NCBI GenBank assembly: GCA_947167535.1
Contig: CAMVIL010000011.1
Coordinates: 1 to 12,644 of the forward strand
Direction of reading: 5' to 3'
DNA length: 12,644 bases
Source: an uncultured Ruminococcus sp.
GTDB lineage: Bacteria > Bacillota > Clostridia > Oscillospirales > Ruminococcaceae
The notes under the pieces are model-generated. The model made no database searches. It had not been told where the DNA came from and worked only from the letters and a program-made list of their open reading frames with translations. Shown piece after piece: positions 7,470-12,644 of the stretch. Both the position numbers and the translations under genes were made by a program. Every line of letters starts with the position of its first letter. Position 1 is the first letter of the stretch.

Positions 7470-8609
7470 TCAGGATTCAAGTGATTTTTTCAGATAGTTC
7501 CAGGAATACTTCCTTAGTTTTTCAATATTCGCTGTCACTTCGTCGTAGTCTATTTCTTCGTCGATGAATCTGTCTTCCCAGACGTCGTTGACCACGCGGT
7601 GTTTAAGTCCCGCGATGGAGAGCAGCGACTCGAGCCTTGAGAAGGTGTTCTTGCTGCTGTCCGCACTGTGGCGTCTGAAAACCATCACCTTTTTGCGGTA
7701 TATCAGCGAAAAGACCGTTCCGTGATAGGAATCGGTGCAGACATACTCGGCGTTTTTAATGGCGCTTACGAAATGCGAAGGATCGGGGTTGTCCACGAAC
7801 TTCGCTCCCAGCTTGTTGTCATACTCGGATATCTCGCCGAAAAACGGCATCATCACGATAGGCAGCCCGGTCTTCTCGGCGAGCTCGAGCACACACTTGC
7901 GGGGCTCGTTCCTGTTGCCGAGAAAGTAGCAGAAGATGTATCTGCCCTCGGCGACCGGCTCTTTCGGCAGGACGTCGTCCCACTCCTCTGCGGTGAAGAG
8001 CAGCGTCGGGTCGCAGACTACGGGGACTTTTTTGCCCGTCAGCTGTTTTACTATCTTCTGACCTCTTATCTCGCGGACGGAGATGTGGTCGAACTTTTCA
8101 AGGAAGTTCCTGTAGAACCGCCTCTGCAGCAGCGGCACGTCGGAAACGCCGAAGCTCGGCGCGTAAGCGACCCGCTTGGTGCCGTCTTTCAGCCAGTTGA
8201 GGGTGTAGAAATCCGACCCGCTGTTGATGGGGTTCCAGACCTGATCGCTGCCCAGCACAGCCATGCTGTACCTGTCCGCATCGCCTTTCAGCTGGTCGTA
8301 GCCCGTGTACTTGGGTGACGCGGTCATGTATCTGTCAACGAATTCGTCGAATGCTTTGTTTCGGCGGCTGATGAACTCGCGGTTCTTTCTCTGATAGAGC
8401 TTTCTCTTGAAAAAGGACCAGCGCTCCGCCATAATTGAGGGTATAAGCAGCTGTATTAGATACTTGTAAGCTGTCTTTTTTGTCTTCTGATATTTGATGT
8501 ATTCGTTGTCATAGCCCAGCTTTGTCACCGCCTTCTGCGTCGCATAGGACTGCAAAACGCTTCCGAAATTGCGGATATTAGGGCAAACGACTACGGCGAC
8601 CTTTTTCAT
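7470..8609 (-). CDS. Polysaccharide pyruvyl transferase family protein
   Basis: A 379-residue member of the PF04230 family (WcaK/CsaB-like), whose characterised members transfer pyruvate from phosphoenolpyruvate to form ketals on polysaccharide sugars. Family marks are NFGSVLQSYATQ (14-25), AVLGSDQVWNP (117-127), AYAPSFG (148-154), SVREIRGQKI (177-186), VCDPTLLF (198-205) and TDSYHGTVFSLIYRK (292-306), where the DSYHG histidine is highly conserved. Length is normal. ATG at 8609 has AGGAG 7 nt upstream. It is the first gene downstream of an intrinsic terminator and is followed by the FrhB-like gene. Many members of this branch, especially those next to FrhB-like proteins, have unproven activity, so pyruvylation is a prediction. 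Confidence 0.9.
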   Translation of the reverse strand: MKKVAVVVCPNIRNFGSVLQSYATQKAVTKLGYDNEYIKYQKTKKTAYKYLIQLLIPSIMAERWSFFKRKLYQRKNREFISRRNKAFDEFVDRYMTASPKYTGYDQLKGDADRYSMAVLGSDQVWNPINSGSDFYTLNWLKDGTKRVAYAPSFGVSDVPLLQRRFYRNFLEKFDHISVREIRGQKIVKQLTGKKVPVVCDPTLLFTAEEWDDVLPKEPVAEGRYIFCYFLGNRNEPRKCVLELAEKTGLPIVMMPFFGEISEYDNKLGAKFVDNPDPSHFVSAIKNAEYVCTDSYHGTVFSLIYRKKVMVFRRHSADSSKNTFSRLESLLSIAGLKHRVVNDVWEDRFIDEEIDYDEVTANIEKLRKYSWNYLKKSLES

Positions 8610-8653
8610 ATCGGCTCTCCTGCGTTGCTTTATCTGATTCTCGTCATTTACAT

Positions 8654-8687
8654 AAAAAATGGTGCAGTATCACAGATGAACTGCACC
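8654..8687 (-). terminator. Intrinsic terminator inside the operon, after the priming transferase
   Basis: On the minus strand a perfect 8 bp stem GGTGCAGT / ACTGCACC (plus-strand positions 8680-8687 and 8661-8668) encloses an 11-nt loop that can add an ATC/GAT mini-stem. It is followed by ATTTTTT (8660-8654). This is a textbook rho-independent terminator, 17 nt after the sugar transferase stop codon. Only about 44 nt separate it from the next start codon, and no promoter is visible there, so the distal genes probably depend on readthrough. Confidence 0.85.
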
Positions 8688-8703
8688 GGATTTGGATCTG
8701 TTC

Positions 8704-9426
8704 TTAATAATTATTGCCGGGTTTGAGTACGAACAAAATAGTCTTTATAATGATTTTAATGTCAACTGCAATGGAACGTTCTCTGATATACCTTCTGTCC
8801 AGCTCGATCTGCTCTTCCTTGGTCAGCGAATTTTTGCCACCGACCTGCCAGTAGCAGGAGAGTCCGGGGTTCACAAGAAGCCTGTCCTCGGGGAGTCTTT
8901 CCTGTTCTCTGGGTATAAAGGGTCTGGGACCGATGATCGACATCTCGCCTTTGAGTATATTCACCAGTTGAGGCAGCTCGTCGATGGAAGTCTTTCTGAT
9001 GAAATGACCGATCCTTGTGATTCTGGGATCGTCCTTGATCTTGAAGTTGGCACCGTTGCTCTCGTCGCGGTCGAGCAGTTCGTCGCGCTTCTTGTCGGCC
9101 TTTTTGTACATCGAGCGGAACTTGTAGATCTTGAAGATCTTACCGTCCTTGCCGACTCTGTCCTGCGTGTAAACAGGGCTGCCGAAATCGTCGAGCATTA
9201 TCATTATCATGACTGCCAGCATAAGCGGTGAAAGTACCGTCAGCGCCAGCACCGAGAAGAATATGTCGAACATTCTCTTTACGGCATCGTAGACGGGTTT
9301 CTTTCGGTATGTGCTGACAGCGGCAACGGGCTTGAGACTTTCCTGCAGTGCCTTTTCGTTGAATGCTATCATTTCTATATTACCTGTCAGAACGTTTGTT
9401 TCCATCTGAGCGTTTATATTTGTCAT
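8704..9426 (-). CDS. Undecaprenyl-phosphate sugar phosphotransferase (priming transferase)
   Basis: A 240-residue small monotopic phosphoglycosyl transferase of the bacterial sugar transferase family (PF02397, WbaP/CapM catalytic-domain type). It transfers a sugar-1-phosphate from a UDP-sugar to undecaprenyl phosphate, the first step of repeat-unit assembly. After about 50 N-terminal polar residues come KRMFDIFFSVLALTVLSPLMLAVMI (membrane re-entrant helix, about 50-74), QDRVGKDGKIFKIYKFRSM (88-106), DPRITRIGHFIRKTSIDELPQLVNI with the catalytic Asp149-Glu150, GEMSIIGPRPF (160-170) and NPGLSCYWQVGG (186-197). ATG at 9426 is chosen: GGGGA sits 6 nt upstream, whereas the GTG at 9441 has no site. 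It is the first gene of the leftward operon, with a strong promoter about 80 nt upstream. The sugar could be galactose, glucose or an N-acetylhexosamine. Confidence 0.94.
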   Translation of the reverse strand: MTNINAQMETNVLTGNIEMIAFNEKALQESLKPVAAVSTYRKKPVYDAVKRMFDIFFSVLALTVLSPLMLAVMIMIMLDDFGSPVYTQDRVGKDGKIFKIYKFRSMYKKADKKRDELLDRDESNGANFKIKDDPRITRIGHFIRKTSIDELPQLVNILKGEMSIIGPRPFIPREQERLPEDRLLVNPGLSCYWQVGGKNSLTKEEQIELDRRYIRERSIAVDIKIIIKTILFVLKPGNNY

Positions 9427-9450
9427 TAGAAATCCCCACACCCAATAATA

Positions 9451-9460
9451 ATTAATTAAT
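9451..9460. repeat. Perfect palindrome in the leader of the sugar transferase operon
   Basis: ATTAATTAAT is its own reverse complement. It lies in the predicted 5' leader of the leftward mRNA, upstream of the GGGGA ribosome binding site. It shares the TTAAT core with the inverted repeat at 9486-9506, so it might be a second copy of a binding half-site; in such AT-rich DNA chance is also likely. Confidence 0.3.
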
Positions 9461-9485
9461 GTTTATTTCTTCCAAAACCACGTAC

Positions 9486-9506
9486 AGTTAATTATATTTA
9501 TTAACT
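9486..9506. promoter_or_regulatory. Operator-like inverted repeat at the leftward transcription start
   Basis: AGTTAAT (9486-9492) and ATTAACT (9500-9506) form a perfect 7 bp inverted repeat with a 7-nt spacer, 21 bp in all. It begins directly downstream of the -10 box (9512-9507) and covers the predicted start site near 9500. This is the classical position for a repressor operator. No regulator is encoded in the window. The repeat itself is certain; protein binding is inference. Confidence 0.5.
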
Positions 9507-9535
9507 ATTATAGCACAGATATATGCCAAAGTCAA
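9507..9535 (-). promoter_or_regulatory. Promoter of the leftward EPS operon
   Basis: On the minus strand, TTGACT (9535-9530) is followed after exactly 17 nt by a perfect TATAAT (9512-9507). This is a near-consensus housekeeping sigma factor promoter (5/6 plus 6/6). Predicted transcription starts near 9500, giving a leader of about 75 nt before the sugar transferase ATG at 9426. Confidence 0.85.
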
Positions 9536-9586
9536 TGATTTTTCGCTTTTTTTCATCACAATAAATAATATAACCATATACCAAAG
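9521..9586. repeat. Degenerate direct repeat ATATRCCAAAG, two copies 55 bp apart
   Basis: ATATGCCAAAG at 9521-9531 and ATATACCAAAG at 9576-9586 match at 10 of 11 positions. The first copy lies within the leftward promoter (overlapping the -35 edge and spacer); the second is 55 bp upstream, about five helical turns. They could be protein binding sites or remains of a promoter duplication. Confidence 0.35.
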
Positions 9587-9593
9587 CCCTCTT

Positions 9594-9620
9594 TTGACAA
9601 TAATAACTAAACCATATAAT
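9594..9620 (+). promoter_or_regulatory. Possible second rightward promoter, short spacer
   Basis: TTGACA (9594-9599) and TATAAT (9615-9620) are both perfect hexamers, but the spacer is only 15 nt, below the optimal 17. If active it would give a leader of about 315 nt before the manC-type gene, running through the hairpins at 9638-9680 and 9710-9740. Likely weaker than the promoter at 9823. Confidence 0.35.
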
Positions 9621-9637
9621 TCTTTAAAAATACCGTC

Positions 9638-9680
9638 AAAAAATGTGCATAAAACAGTCGGGATGAACTGTAAATTTTTT
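9638..9680. terminator. Possible weak bidirectional terminator in the divergent region
   Basis: A 5 bp stem ACAGT (9654-9658) / ACTGT (9667-9671) is flanked by AAAAAAT (9638-9644) and ATTTTTT (9674-9680). The latter pair gives a T-run on each strand. The GC-poor stem makes it weak. It would lie in the leader of the candidate upstream rightward promoter and could act as an attenuator or insulator. Confidence 0.25.
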
Positions 9681-9709
9681 CCGAAAACGCGGAAATACGT
9701 CGCTTTTTT

Positions 9710-9740
9710 GATCTTGCCCAATTTTTTCGGCGAAGAGATC
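9710..9740. other. Bulged hairpin upstream of the main rightward promoter
   Basis: GATC-TT-GCC (9710-9718) can pair with GGC-AA-GATC within 9729-9740, with a bulged G and a bulged GA, around a T-rich loop. It is DNA-level structure upstream of the promoter at 9823 and would be transcribed only from the weaker candidate at 9594. No function is assigned. Confidence 0.2.
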
Positions 9741-9822
9741 GTCGTGGTAAAAAATACCTTTGATGTATATATACTATTTTTGAATTGGTAACGTTTACTT
9801 TTTAATATTCAACACCATTTAA

Positions 9823-9851
9823 TTGACAAAATCTCATTTTTATAGTAAAAT
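9823..9851 (+). promoter_or_regulatory. Promoter of the rightward manC operon
   Basis: Perfect TTGACA (9823-9828), 17-nt spacer, then TAAAAT (9846-9851), which differs from the consensus at one base. Predicted start is near 9858, giving an 80-nt leader before the ATG at 9941. This is the best rightward promoter in the region. Confidence 0.8.
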
Positions 9852-9854
9852 TAA

Positions 9855-9876
9855 TAGTGTATACTGTATATAGTGT
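9855..9876. promoter_or_regulatory. Inverted and direct repeats over the manC transcription start
   Basis: TATAC (9860-9864) and GTATA (9866-9870) form an inverted repeat around one central base. They are flanked by direct repeats TAGTGT at 9855-9860 and 9871-9876. The cluster covers the predicted start site at about 9858, as an operator would. The sequence differs from the repeat at the leftward start, so a shared regulator is not implied. Confidence 0.35.
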
Positions 9877-9883
9877 GCCTATA

Positions 9884-9913
9884 CGTCGGAACGACTTTTG
9901 GTTTCTTCCGACG
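9884..9913 (+). other. Stable hairpin in the manC 5' leader
   Basis: CGTCGGAA (9884-9891) and TTCCGACG (9906-9913) form a perfect 8 bp stem with a 14-nt loop, about 26 nt into the predicted transcript and 27 nt before the ATG. The next T-run (ATTTTT at about 9924-9929) is too far away for a standard terminator. It could protect the 5' end, bind a protein, or be a recruitment site for an antiterminator; none of these is shown by sequence alone. Confidence 0.6.
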
Positions 9914-9940
9914 ATCTACATCTATTTTTAGGGGATAGAA

Positions 9941-11275
9941 ATGAATATAATCTTACTGTCAGGCGGTAGCGGAAAGAGACTCTGGCCGCTTTCAAATGAT
10001 ATACAAAGCAAACAGTTCATACGTCTCTTCAAGAACGAAGAGGACCGCTATGAATCTATGCTTCAGCGCGTTTACCGTCAGATCACGTCGGTGAGCGATG
10101 CCAGCATAACTGTCGCTACATCTCAGGGACAGGTCAGCGCTATCAGAAATCAGCTTGGCGACAAGGTCTCGGTTTGTATAGAACCCTGCAGACGCGACAC
10201 TTTCCCTGCCATCGCGCTGGCTTCGGAATACCTTTATGACGTCAGGAACGTGGACAGGGAAGAGTGCATAATAGTATGCCCTGTGGATCCTTACGTTGAC
10301 AACAGCTACTACGAGTGCGTAAGATCTCTCGAGAGGCTGGTGCAGGAGACTGAAGCTAATATTACTCTCATGGGTATCGAGCCTACCTATCCTTCCGACA
10401 AGTACGGATATATCATACCCGAGGAAAAGACCGAGCTCAGCCCCGTCAGATCCTTTAAGGAGAAGCCCGATGAGGAGACCGCAAAGGGATACCTCGAGCA
10501 GGGCGCTCTCTGGAACGCGGGCGTCTTTGCCTTTAAGCTTGGGTATATCATAGATAAGGTTAAGGAGATAACGGGACTTTCCGGTTACAGCGAGCTTCTC
10601 GAAAAGTATGAGACTCTCAACAAGATCTCCTTTGACTACGCGGTAGTCGAGAAGGAAAGCTCGATACAGGTAGTACGCTATTCGGGCAAGTGGAAGGACG
10701 TCGGCACCTGGAATATGATGACAGAGGTCATGGCGGATACCGCCAAGGGCGACGTTACACTTGACGAGACCTGCGAGAATACTCAGGTAGTGAACGAGCT
10801 GGGGATACCAGTGCTCTGCATGGGCTGCCACAACATGGTCATCGCGGTGAGCGGTGACGGCATACTCGTTTCCGATAAGGAACGAAGCGGCTACATGAAG
10901 CCTTACGTGGAGAAGATCGCGGGTACAGCGCACTTTGCCGAGAAGTCATGGGGCACCTACACCGTTATCGACACCGAGCCCGAGGCTATGACCGTAAAGA
11001 TAAAGCTTTTCGCGGGAAACCGCATGAAATATCAGAGCCACAAGCACCGCGACGAGGTGTGGACCATCATCTCGGGCGAGGGCAGATTTGTCATCGACGG
11101 CAAGGAGATACCTGTAAAACCGGGCGACAATGTAAGCGCCAAAGCGGGCATGAAGCATATGATAATCGCTGACACGAATATGTGCATCATCGAGGTGCAG
11201 ATAGGCGAGAAGATCAGCAGGAAAGACAAGATCGTCTACGAACAGGACGGTCGGAACGGTGACATTGATATATGA
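9941..11275 (+). CDS. manC: Mannose-1-phosphate guanylyltransferase with C-terminal cupin domain
   Basis: Makes GDP-mannose from mannose-1-phosphate and GTP in the cytoplasm, supplying mannosyl (or GDP-fucose-derived) residues. The nucleotidyltransferase signature GGSGKRLWPLS is at residues 8-18 (Lys where many homologues have Thr). FKEKP is at 172-176, WNAGVFAF at 191-198, FDYAVVEK at 231-238 and DVGTW at 253-257. The C-terminal 110 residues form a type II mannose-6-phosphate isomerase-like cupin: KSWGTY (335-340), then metal-binding SHKHRDEVW (366-374; H367, H369, E372) and PVKPGDNVSAKAGMKH. At 444 residues it is slightly shorter than typical bifunctional ManC/AlgA (about 470), so isomerase activity is likely but unproven. 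GGGGA lies 5 nt before the ATG. First gene of the rightward operon; overlaps the next by 4 nt. Confidence 0.93.
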   Translation: MNIILLSGGSGKRLWPLSNDIQSKQFIRLFKNEEDRYESMLQRVYRQITSVSDASITVATSQGQVSAIRNQLGDKVSVCIEPCRRDTFPAIALASEYLYDVRNVDREECIIVCPVDPYVDNSYYECVRSLERLVQETEANITLMGIEPTYPSDKYGYIIPEEKTELSPVRSFKEKPDEETAKGYLEQGALWNAGVFAFKLGYIIDKVKEITGLSGYSELLEKYETLNKISFDYAVVEKESSIQVVRYSGKWKDVGTWNMMTEVMADTAKGDVTLDETCENTQVVNELGIPVLCMGCHNMVIAVSGDGILVSDKERSGYMKPYVEKIAGTAHFAEKSWGTYTVIDTEPEAMTVKIKLFAGNRMKYQSHKHRDEVWTIISGEGRFVIDGKEIPVKPGDNVSAKAGMKHMIIADTNMCIIEVQIGEKISRKDKIVYEQDGRNGDIDI

Positions 11276-12264
11276 GCGGTCCGGGTGAAAAGAATTACGA
11301 ATGGATCTCGACGCTCAGGGGATTTGCGGCACTGCTTGTGTTTACGGCGCATCTGCCGATACCCTTCCCGCATATCGTGAGCTTTGCCATCGGCAGGACA
11401 GGCGTGGCGCTGTTCTTTCTCATCACGGGGTACCTTGCGGTACAGTCAAGGAGAAAGCGCGGCAGAAAGCAGTATCTGTTCAATCGTTTTGTGAGGATGT
11501 ATCCGGTCTTCTGGCTGATACTCATTGAGACATACGTGGTGAAGATACTGGCGTGGAATGCGGGATTTGTAAAGCATCTTAAAGATCTGGCGCTCAACAT
11601 GACGCTCTTCAACGAGTTTCTGGGCTCCGACTGCATAATCGGCACCAGCTGGATGATGCCGATACAGGTGTGCTTCTTTGTTCTGCTGGCGGTACTTCCC
11701 GCCGATTTCTTTGACGGCGGCAAGGCGAAGGAACGTCAGACGGATATCCTGTTTATTGCGGGATGTGTGTTCACCCTTGCGGTGGCGGGGCTGAGATATA
11801 TCACCGGCAAGCCGCTCCCGACTGCCTTCGGACTGCTTATACTTCTCGGCGTCATCGGGATAAAGTACCGCGGCTGCGGCAGTCTTGGGGGTATCGTCAA
11901 GTATCTTGTCATGTTTGCGGTGACGTTCCTGCCAAGCGTTCTGCTTTCCTACAAGAGCGAGGCTGCGGGCTACTGCGCGGCGTATGCAGCAGGTATCCTG
12001 CTGTTTGTGTTAGCAGACAAGACGGGTGTCTCGGTCAAGCTTATGAACAAGCTGGGCGACGTTGGATTCTCGTTTTTCCTTGCGGCGGACATCCCCCACA
12101 TCATTCTTGAAGAATTCATCGACGCCAAAGCTTCCGCTGCGGAGCTTGTGCTGTTCGTTTTGATAAAGCTTGCGGCAAGTCTGGCGCTGGCGTATCTGCT
12201 GACGCGCTTCGTAGAGAAGCCGATGCTCACAAAGGCGAAGGACATTGAAGCCGGGCTGAAATAA
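11272..12264 (+). CDS. Acyltransferase-3 family membrane O-acyltransferase
   Basis: A 330-residue multi-pass membrane protein of the acyltransferase 3 family (PF01757, OafA/NodX type). Characterised members move acetyl or succinyl groups onto surface polysaccharide sugars. The N-terminus has YEWISTLRGFAALLVFTAH (9-27), with the conserved Arg16 and His27. GRTGVALFFLITGYLA at 41-56 is the second signature (G-V-x-x-FFxxSGY-like), and NRFVRMYPVFW at 71-81 the third. About ten hydrophobic helices follow, and no C-terminal SGNH domain is present. The ATG overlaps the guanylyltransferase stop (ATGA at 11272-11275), so translation is probably coupled. Likely role is O-acetylation of the repeat unit; the acceptor is unknown. 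Confidence 0.9.
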   Translation: MSGPGEKNYEWISTLRGFAALLVFTAHLPIPFPHIVSFAIGRTGVALFFLITGYLAVQSRRKRGRKQYLFNRFVRMYPVFWLILIETYVVKILAWNAGFVKHLKDLALNMTLFNEFLGSDCIIGTSWMMPIQVCFFVLLAVLPADFFDGGKAKERQTDILFIAGCVFTLAVAGLRYITGKPLPTAFGLLILLGVIGIKYRGCGSLGGIVKYLVMFAVTFLPSVLLSYKSEAAGYCAAYAAGILLFVLADKTGVSVKLMNKLGDVGFSFFLAADIPHIILEEFIDAKASAAELVLFVLIKLAASLALAYLLTRFVEKPMLTKAKDIEAGLK

Positions 12265-12284
12265 TCACTTTTGAGGTTTTTGAT

Positions 12285-12644
12285 TTGAAAAAGGTATTGC
12301 ATATATCCAAATACTACTACCCGTTTATAGGCGGAGTCGAGGAAGTCGCTGCTGACATCACCTCTGCGCTGAAGCTGAAGGACGGGGAATACGAGCAGAA
12401 GATCATCTGCTTCAACGAGGACTCGACTACCGACGGAGTCACGACTTACAGAGGTCAGACGGTGCATGACGACATCGACGGCGTTGAGGTCATACGCTGC
12501 GGGACGGCGGTAAAGGTGTCCTCGCAGGCGCTTTCACTGACATACCACACCGAGCTGAAGAAGGTCATGGAGAGCTTCAAGCCCGACATCGTGGTGTTCC
12601 ATTATCCGAATCCTTTCGTGTCGCAGATGCTGCTGAAATACAAG
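12285..12644 (+). CDS. Glycosyltransferase family 4 protein (partial, N-terminal part)
   Basis: The first 120 codons of a GT-B glycosyltransferase that runs off the right edge. The translation begins MKKVLHISKYYYPFIGGVEEVAADI, the standard GT4 N-terminus with the glycine-rich GGVE loop at residues 16-19. It continues through DGVEVIRCG (about 66-74) and FKPDIVVFHYPNPFV (about 98-112), the second strand-loop of the acceptor domain. The start is TTG at 12285, with GAGG 8 nt upstream (12273-12276). No in-frame ATG or GTG lies between the upstream in-frame stop at 12246 and this codon. It follows the acyltransferase stop by 20 nt, so it is the third gene of the rightward operon. A mannosyltransferase role would suit the GDP-mannose gene upstream but is only inference. 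Confidence 0.9.
   Translation, partial: MKKVLHISKYYYPFIGGVEEVAADITSALKLKDGEYEQKIICFNEDSTTDGVTTYRGQTVHDDIDGVEVIRCGTAVKVSSQALSLTYHTELKKVMESFKPDIVVFHYPNPFVSQMLLKYK

Larger units (their letters stand above)
9427..9940. other. AT-rich divergent regulatory region, no gene
   Basis: About 515 bp between the oppositely oriented first genes of both units. It is much richer in A+T than the flanking genes. It holds one strong promoter per direction, a weaker plus-strand promoter candidate, several inverted repeats and a degenerate direct repeat, listed separately. The open frames here (a 77-codon minus frame from 9721 and a 65-codon plus frame from 9594) start at TTG, lack ribosome binding sites and look like no protein family, so I take the region as non-coding. 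Confidence 0.8.

Noticed and set aside
9488..9721. 77-codon minus-strand frame in the divergent region
   Set aside because: TTG start without ribosome site, overlaps the leftward promoter, and is rich in Lys/Ile as expected from AT-rich non-coding DNA.
9746..9774. GGTA-A5-TACC and GTATATATAC palindromes upstream of the manC promoter
   Set aside because: Short AT-rich palindromes are expected by chance in this region and they do not align with a promoter element.
9594..9791. 65-codon plus-strand frame in the divergent region
   Set aside because: It begins at the TTG of a TTGACA box, has no Shine-Dalgarno and no recognisable protein character.
9780..9808. TTGAAT-17-TAATAT as another rightward promoter
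   Set aside because: Both hexamers deviate from consensus, and the much better TTGACA/TAAAAT promoter lies 43 bp downstream.
9695..9888. ATACGTCG occurring twice (9695-9702 and 9881-9888)
   Set aside because: Only 8 bp, 186 bp apart, and the contexts differ; too weak to call a repeat element.
9992..10933. 313-codon open frame on the minus strand antisense to the guanylyltransferase
   Set aside because: It lies wholly inside a confidently identified gene on the other strand, has no family-like motifs, and is explained by codon usage that avoids stops in the opposite strand.
1..12644. CRISPR array, tRNA/rRNA genes, insertion sequence or phage genes
   Set aside because: No regularly spaced repeats, no cloverleaf or rRNA-like stretch noticed, and no transposase or integrase motif in any frame I judged real.

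Overview
The window is the interior of a Wzx/Wzy-type exopolysaccharide or capsule biosynthesis locus. The likely host is a Gram-positive Clostridia-type bacterium. The evidence is strong AAGGAG-type ribosome binding sites, occasional TTG starts, moderately GC-rich coding sequence beside one very AT-rich intergenic region, an EpsG-type polymerase, and the pairing of a polysaccharide pyruvyl transferase with an FrhB-like iron-sulfur protein. A Ruminococcus/Oscillospiraceae origin is my guess from overall style; no marker gene in the window proves it.

Layout: two divergent transcription units start from a roughly 515 bp AT-rich region (9427-9940). The minus-strand unit runs leftward off the window edge. 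Its order is: priming phosphoglycosyl transferase (8704-9426), an intrinsic terminator (8654-8687), polysaccharide pyruvyl transferase family protein (7470-8609), FrhB/FdhB-like double [4Fe-4S] protein (6226-7443), a GT-B glycosyltransferase with a degenerate catalytic motif (5103-6197), a GT4 glycosyltransferase (3916-5079), an RfbF-like GT2 enzyme (3080-3898), a second GT2 enzyme (2099-3061), an EpsG-family polymerase (876-2033) and a Wzx flippase (1-809, cut by the window edge). The plus-strand unit holds a mannose-1-phosphate guanylyltransferase with a C-terminal cupin (9941-11275), an acyltransferase-3 family O-acyltransferase overlapping it by 4 nt (11272-12264) and the start of a GT4 glycosyltransferase (12285 to the window end).

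How the genes fit together (inference from families): the priming enzyme loads the first sugar phosphate onto undecaprenyl phosphate at the inner membrane face. Up to five glycosyltransferases seen here extend the repeat unit, at least one probably using GDP-mannose or a derivative. The pyruvyl transferase and the acyltransferase would decorate it, the flippase exports it, and EpsG/Wzy polymerises it. Chain-length and tyrosine-kinase regulators are not in the window.

Regulation is the most informative non-coding content. Each unit has a near-consensus sigma-A-type promoter with a 17 bp spacer (minus: TTGACT/TATAAT; plus: TTGACA/TAAAAT). Each predicted start site is overlapped by an inverted repeat, the manC leader carries an 8 bp hairpin, and a perfect terminator hairpin sits inside the minus operon directly after its first gene. 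That layout suggests attenuation or antitermination of the distal genes. No CRISPR array, RNA gene or mobile element was recognised. Most of the window is an ordinary, though well-defined, EPS locus; the FrhB/pyruvyl-transferase pair and the control architecture are the parts worth testing.
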